34,208 nucleotides of DNA from Candidatus Methanofastidiosum methylothiophilum. Lineage in GTDB: Archaea > Methanobacteriota_B > Thermococci > Methanofastidiosales > Methanofastidiosaceae. Of the stretch, positions 33,282 to 34,208 are shown piece after piece. Positions within the stretch are counted from its first letter, which is position 1; every line of letters starts with the position of its first letter. The position numbers and the translations under genes were made by a program. Location: positions 1 through 34,208 of the forward strand of contig LNJC01000015.1 in assembly GCA_001587575.1 (NCBI GenBank), written 5' to 3'. Under the pieces are notes generated by a model that had not been told where the DNA came from, did not search any database, and was given only the letters and a program-made list of their open reading frames with translations.

Positions 33282-33426
33282 TGTCTCCTTGGATTTGAAT
33301 CGTTTCGAAACGTCGAAACAAGCTAGGGTCTTCACATAATCTAGAGAAGCGACAAACTGTGTACTTTTTCTTTTTTGATTAATTTATTAAGTTAGAATGA
33401 ATGTTTTTTCTAAATTAAAAATAAAA

Positions 33427-33585
33427 TTAATTATTGTTCAGAATTTTTTTAGCTGAAACTATGATCGTCATTGCCATGGCCTTAATGTAAGGATCTCCTA
33501 TAATGCACATCTCTTCCAAGAACTCCTTGTTTTCCAAATAAAATCTTACAGCCCTCATCTTCGATTCAGGTATATTTTTCTCCAT
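33427..33585 (-). CDS. 52-residue hypothetical protein
   Basis: 52 residues: MEKNIPESKMRAVRFYLENK at the start, predicted helical. SD GAGGTGGGA lies right after the stop of the 102-aa gene and 4 nt before the ATG, so the two are coupled in one transcript. Composition (ATC, GCC, AAG, CTT) is like its upstream neighbours and unlike the main part of the window. No family recognised. Confidence 0.68.
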   Translation of the reverse strand: MEKNIPESKMRAVRFYLENKEFLEEMCIIGDPYIKAMAMTIIVSAKKILNNN

Positions 33586-33595
33586 AGTCCCACCT

Positions 33596-33904
33596 CTAAG
33601 CATTCACTCCTTTCAAGAAGTTCTCTTTTCTCTTCTTTTCATTAACCTTGAACCTGTATACCTCCTTGACGAGAAACAGGTAATCCTCTAGTCTTTTCAT
33701 AAGCATCTTGGTCTTATCTGAAGATCCTTCATTTCCAAAGCACAACAACAAGAATCTGTACCCCTCGGTGTAGCCGATAGCATGCTCAATGGACATGATC
33801 ATCTCTGAAAGCTCGATAATTCCAAAGCCATACAGCTCTTCTCTTGTAAGCATGGGCAGTGCATCTTCATGCCCCTTTTCCAAAACATCAACACTTTTTG
33901 CCAA
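33596..33904 (-). CDS. 102-residue hypothetical protein
   Basis: 102 residues with a TTG start at 33904; GGAGG 8 nt upstream decides it and no ATG is available before residue 18. Soluble, mainly helical, with one hydrophobic patch (YRFLLLCFG) and a Lys-rich C-terminus (KVNEKKRKENF). No family recognised. Immediately upstream lies a tract of short tandem repeats that separates it from the partial gene at 33958. Confidence 0.65.
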   Translation of the reverse strand: MAKSVDVLEKGHEDALPMLTREELYGFGIIELSEMIMSIEHAIGYTEGYRFLLLCFGNEGSSDKTKMLMKRLEDYLFLVKEVYRFKVNEKKRKENFLKGVNA

Positions 33905-33917
33905 AATTTTTCCTCCT

Positions 33918-33967
33918 TACTTACTACTTACTTACTATACCTACATACTACACTACACTACACTACA
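33918..33967. repeat. Short tandem repeats: CTTA tetranucleotides and CACTA pentanucleotides
   Basis: CTTACTTACT tracts (about 33916-33936) followed by about four copies of the pentamer CACTA (about 33947-33967). The tetramers lie just before the SD of the 102-aa gene; the pentamers cover the stop codon of the partial gene at 33958. Such tracts are prone to copy-number change. Confidence 0.7.
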
Positions 33968-34208
33968 CCCGCTTCAGTGCAGATCTTTTCTTTTAATTCT
34001 CCAGTGGAAATGCAAAGACCTTTTGAGAAGTTGTCCAAGACCCTCTGGTCGTTTAGGACATTATCAATTCCGGCCTCGGATATCTTCTTTTTGATTATGG
34101 GCCATACTGTGAATTCCCAGAGTTTCTGTTTCTCTATTTCAGTTAATTGCTTTTCTAAAGTCTTATTTTTAGGGAAAATCTCTTTATCAATCTCTTTTTT
34201 TGTTTCTG
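33958..34208 (-). CDS. Hypothetical protein, N-terminus outside the window
   Basis: Open frame from the window edge to a TAG at 33960-33958, about 82 residues visible. Charged, helical start (TKKEIDKEIFPKNKTLEKQL, coiled-coil-like), then WEFTVWPIIKKKISEAGID and a C-terminal helix region, ending KICTEAGVV. The last codons and stop lie within the CACTA repeat, so a change in repeat number would alter the C-terminus. Consistent coding composition throughout. No family recognised. Confidence 0.6.
   Translation of the reverse strand, partial: ETKKEIDKEIFPKNKTLEKQLTEIEKQKLWEFTVWPIIKKKISEAGIDNVLNDQRVLDNFSKGLCISTGELKEKICTEAGVV

Larger units (their letters stand above)
32796..33426. other. 631-bp stretch without a gene, rich in inverted repeats
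   Basis: No coding frame of note on either strand. First 200 bp are very AT-rich. It holds several perfect inverted repeats (entered separately), a 12-bp palindrome CGTTTCGAAACG at 33301-33312, and the motif GTCGAAAC at 33097 and 33312 with GTCAAAAC at 33164. It may encode a structured RNA or be a control or replication region; no known RNA family is recognised. Confidence 0.5.

Noticed and set aside
32796..33426. SRP RNA, RNase P RNA or CRISPR array in the gene-free stretch
   Set aside because: The conserved SRP GGAAG region and RNase P core motifs are not seen, and there are no regularly spaced repeats.

Overview
The window is a gene-dense, AT-rich archaeal segment. The archaeal signs are Alba, ribosomal protein eL41, a multi-OB RPA coupled to RadA, archaeal-type prolyl-tRNA synthetase, Elp3, endonuclease Q with a PCNA-binding tail, a long archaeal FKBP, and TATA boxes about 25-35 nt before starts. 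Shine-Dalgarno (SD) sites (GGAGG, GGTGAT) are strong inside operons. Several features (malonate genes, extracytoplasmic thiol-redox lipoproteins, low GC, a euryarchaeal replication set) recall Candidatus Methanofastidiosa, for which malonate use has been proposed. That assignment is inference: no rRNA or methanogenesis marker lies in the window.

Layout. 1-76: 3' part of tRNA-Leu(CAG). 154-1892: small secreted or membrane proteins, including a DUF2927-like lipoprotein. 1901-10501 (minus): one long operon, biotin carrier - MdcA - biotin carboxylase - MdcC - MdcD - MdcE - acyl ligase (MadH-like) - MdcG - MdcB - 40-aa membrane peptide. This is a malonate decarboxylase system with its own acyl-carrier-protein maturation enzymes, combined with an ATP-dependent biotin carboxylase pair that neither of the two described malonate decarboxylase types uses. 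10705-12213 (minus): agmatinase, flavodoxin-like protein and a 48-aa protein. 12364-13786: a small basic protein and endonuclease Q.

13879-19576 (plus): thioredoxin reductase, two thioredoxin-fold lipoproteins (one with a CcmH-like segment), a membrane-anchored thioredoxin, a very unusual NapH-type polyferredoxin fused to thioredoxin-like domains, and UppP. I read this as a candidate electron-transfer route from the cytoplasm to thiols outside the cell. 19565-24282: SAM hydrolase, ArsR-type regulator, ProRS, Elp3. 24401-26379: a secreted protein paired with a transmembrane coiled-coil protein, plus a small membrane protein. 26437-29764 (minus): RPA-RadA-FKBP. 29917-32388: membrane-anchored protein, Alba, eL41, Nudix hydrolase and a zinc-ribbon protein.

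32422-34208: tRNA-Leu(TAA), followed by a stretch unlike the rest: a tiny zinc-ribbon protein, about 630 bp without a gene but with several perfect inverted repeats, then three small minus-strand genes with richer G+C and short tandem repeats between them. This looks like the edge of an accessory or integrated element beside a tRNA gene.

The most interesting systems are the hybrid malonate/biotin operon and the polyferredoxin-thioredoxin redox operon.
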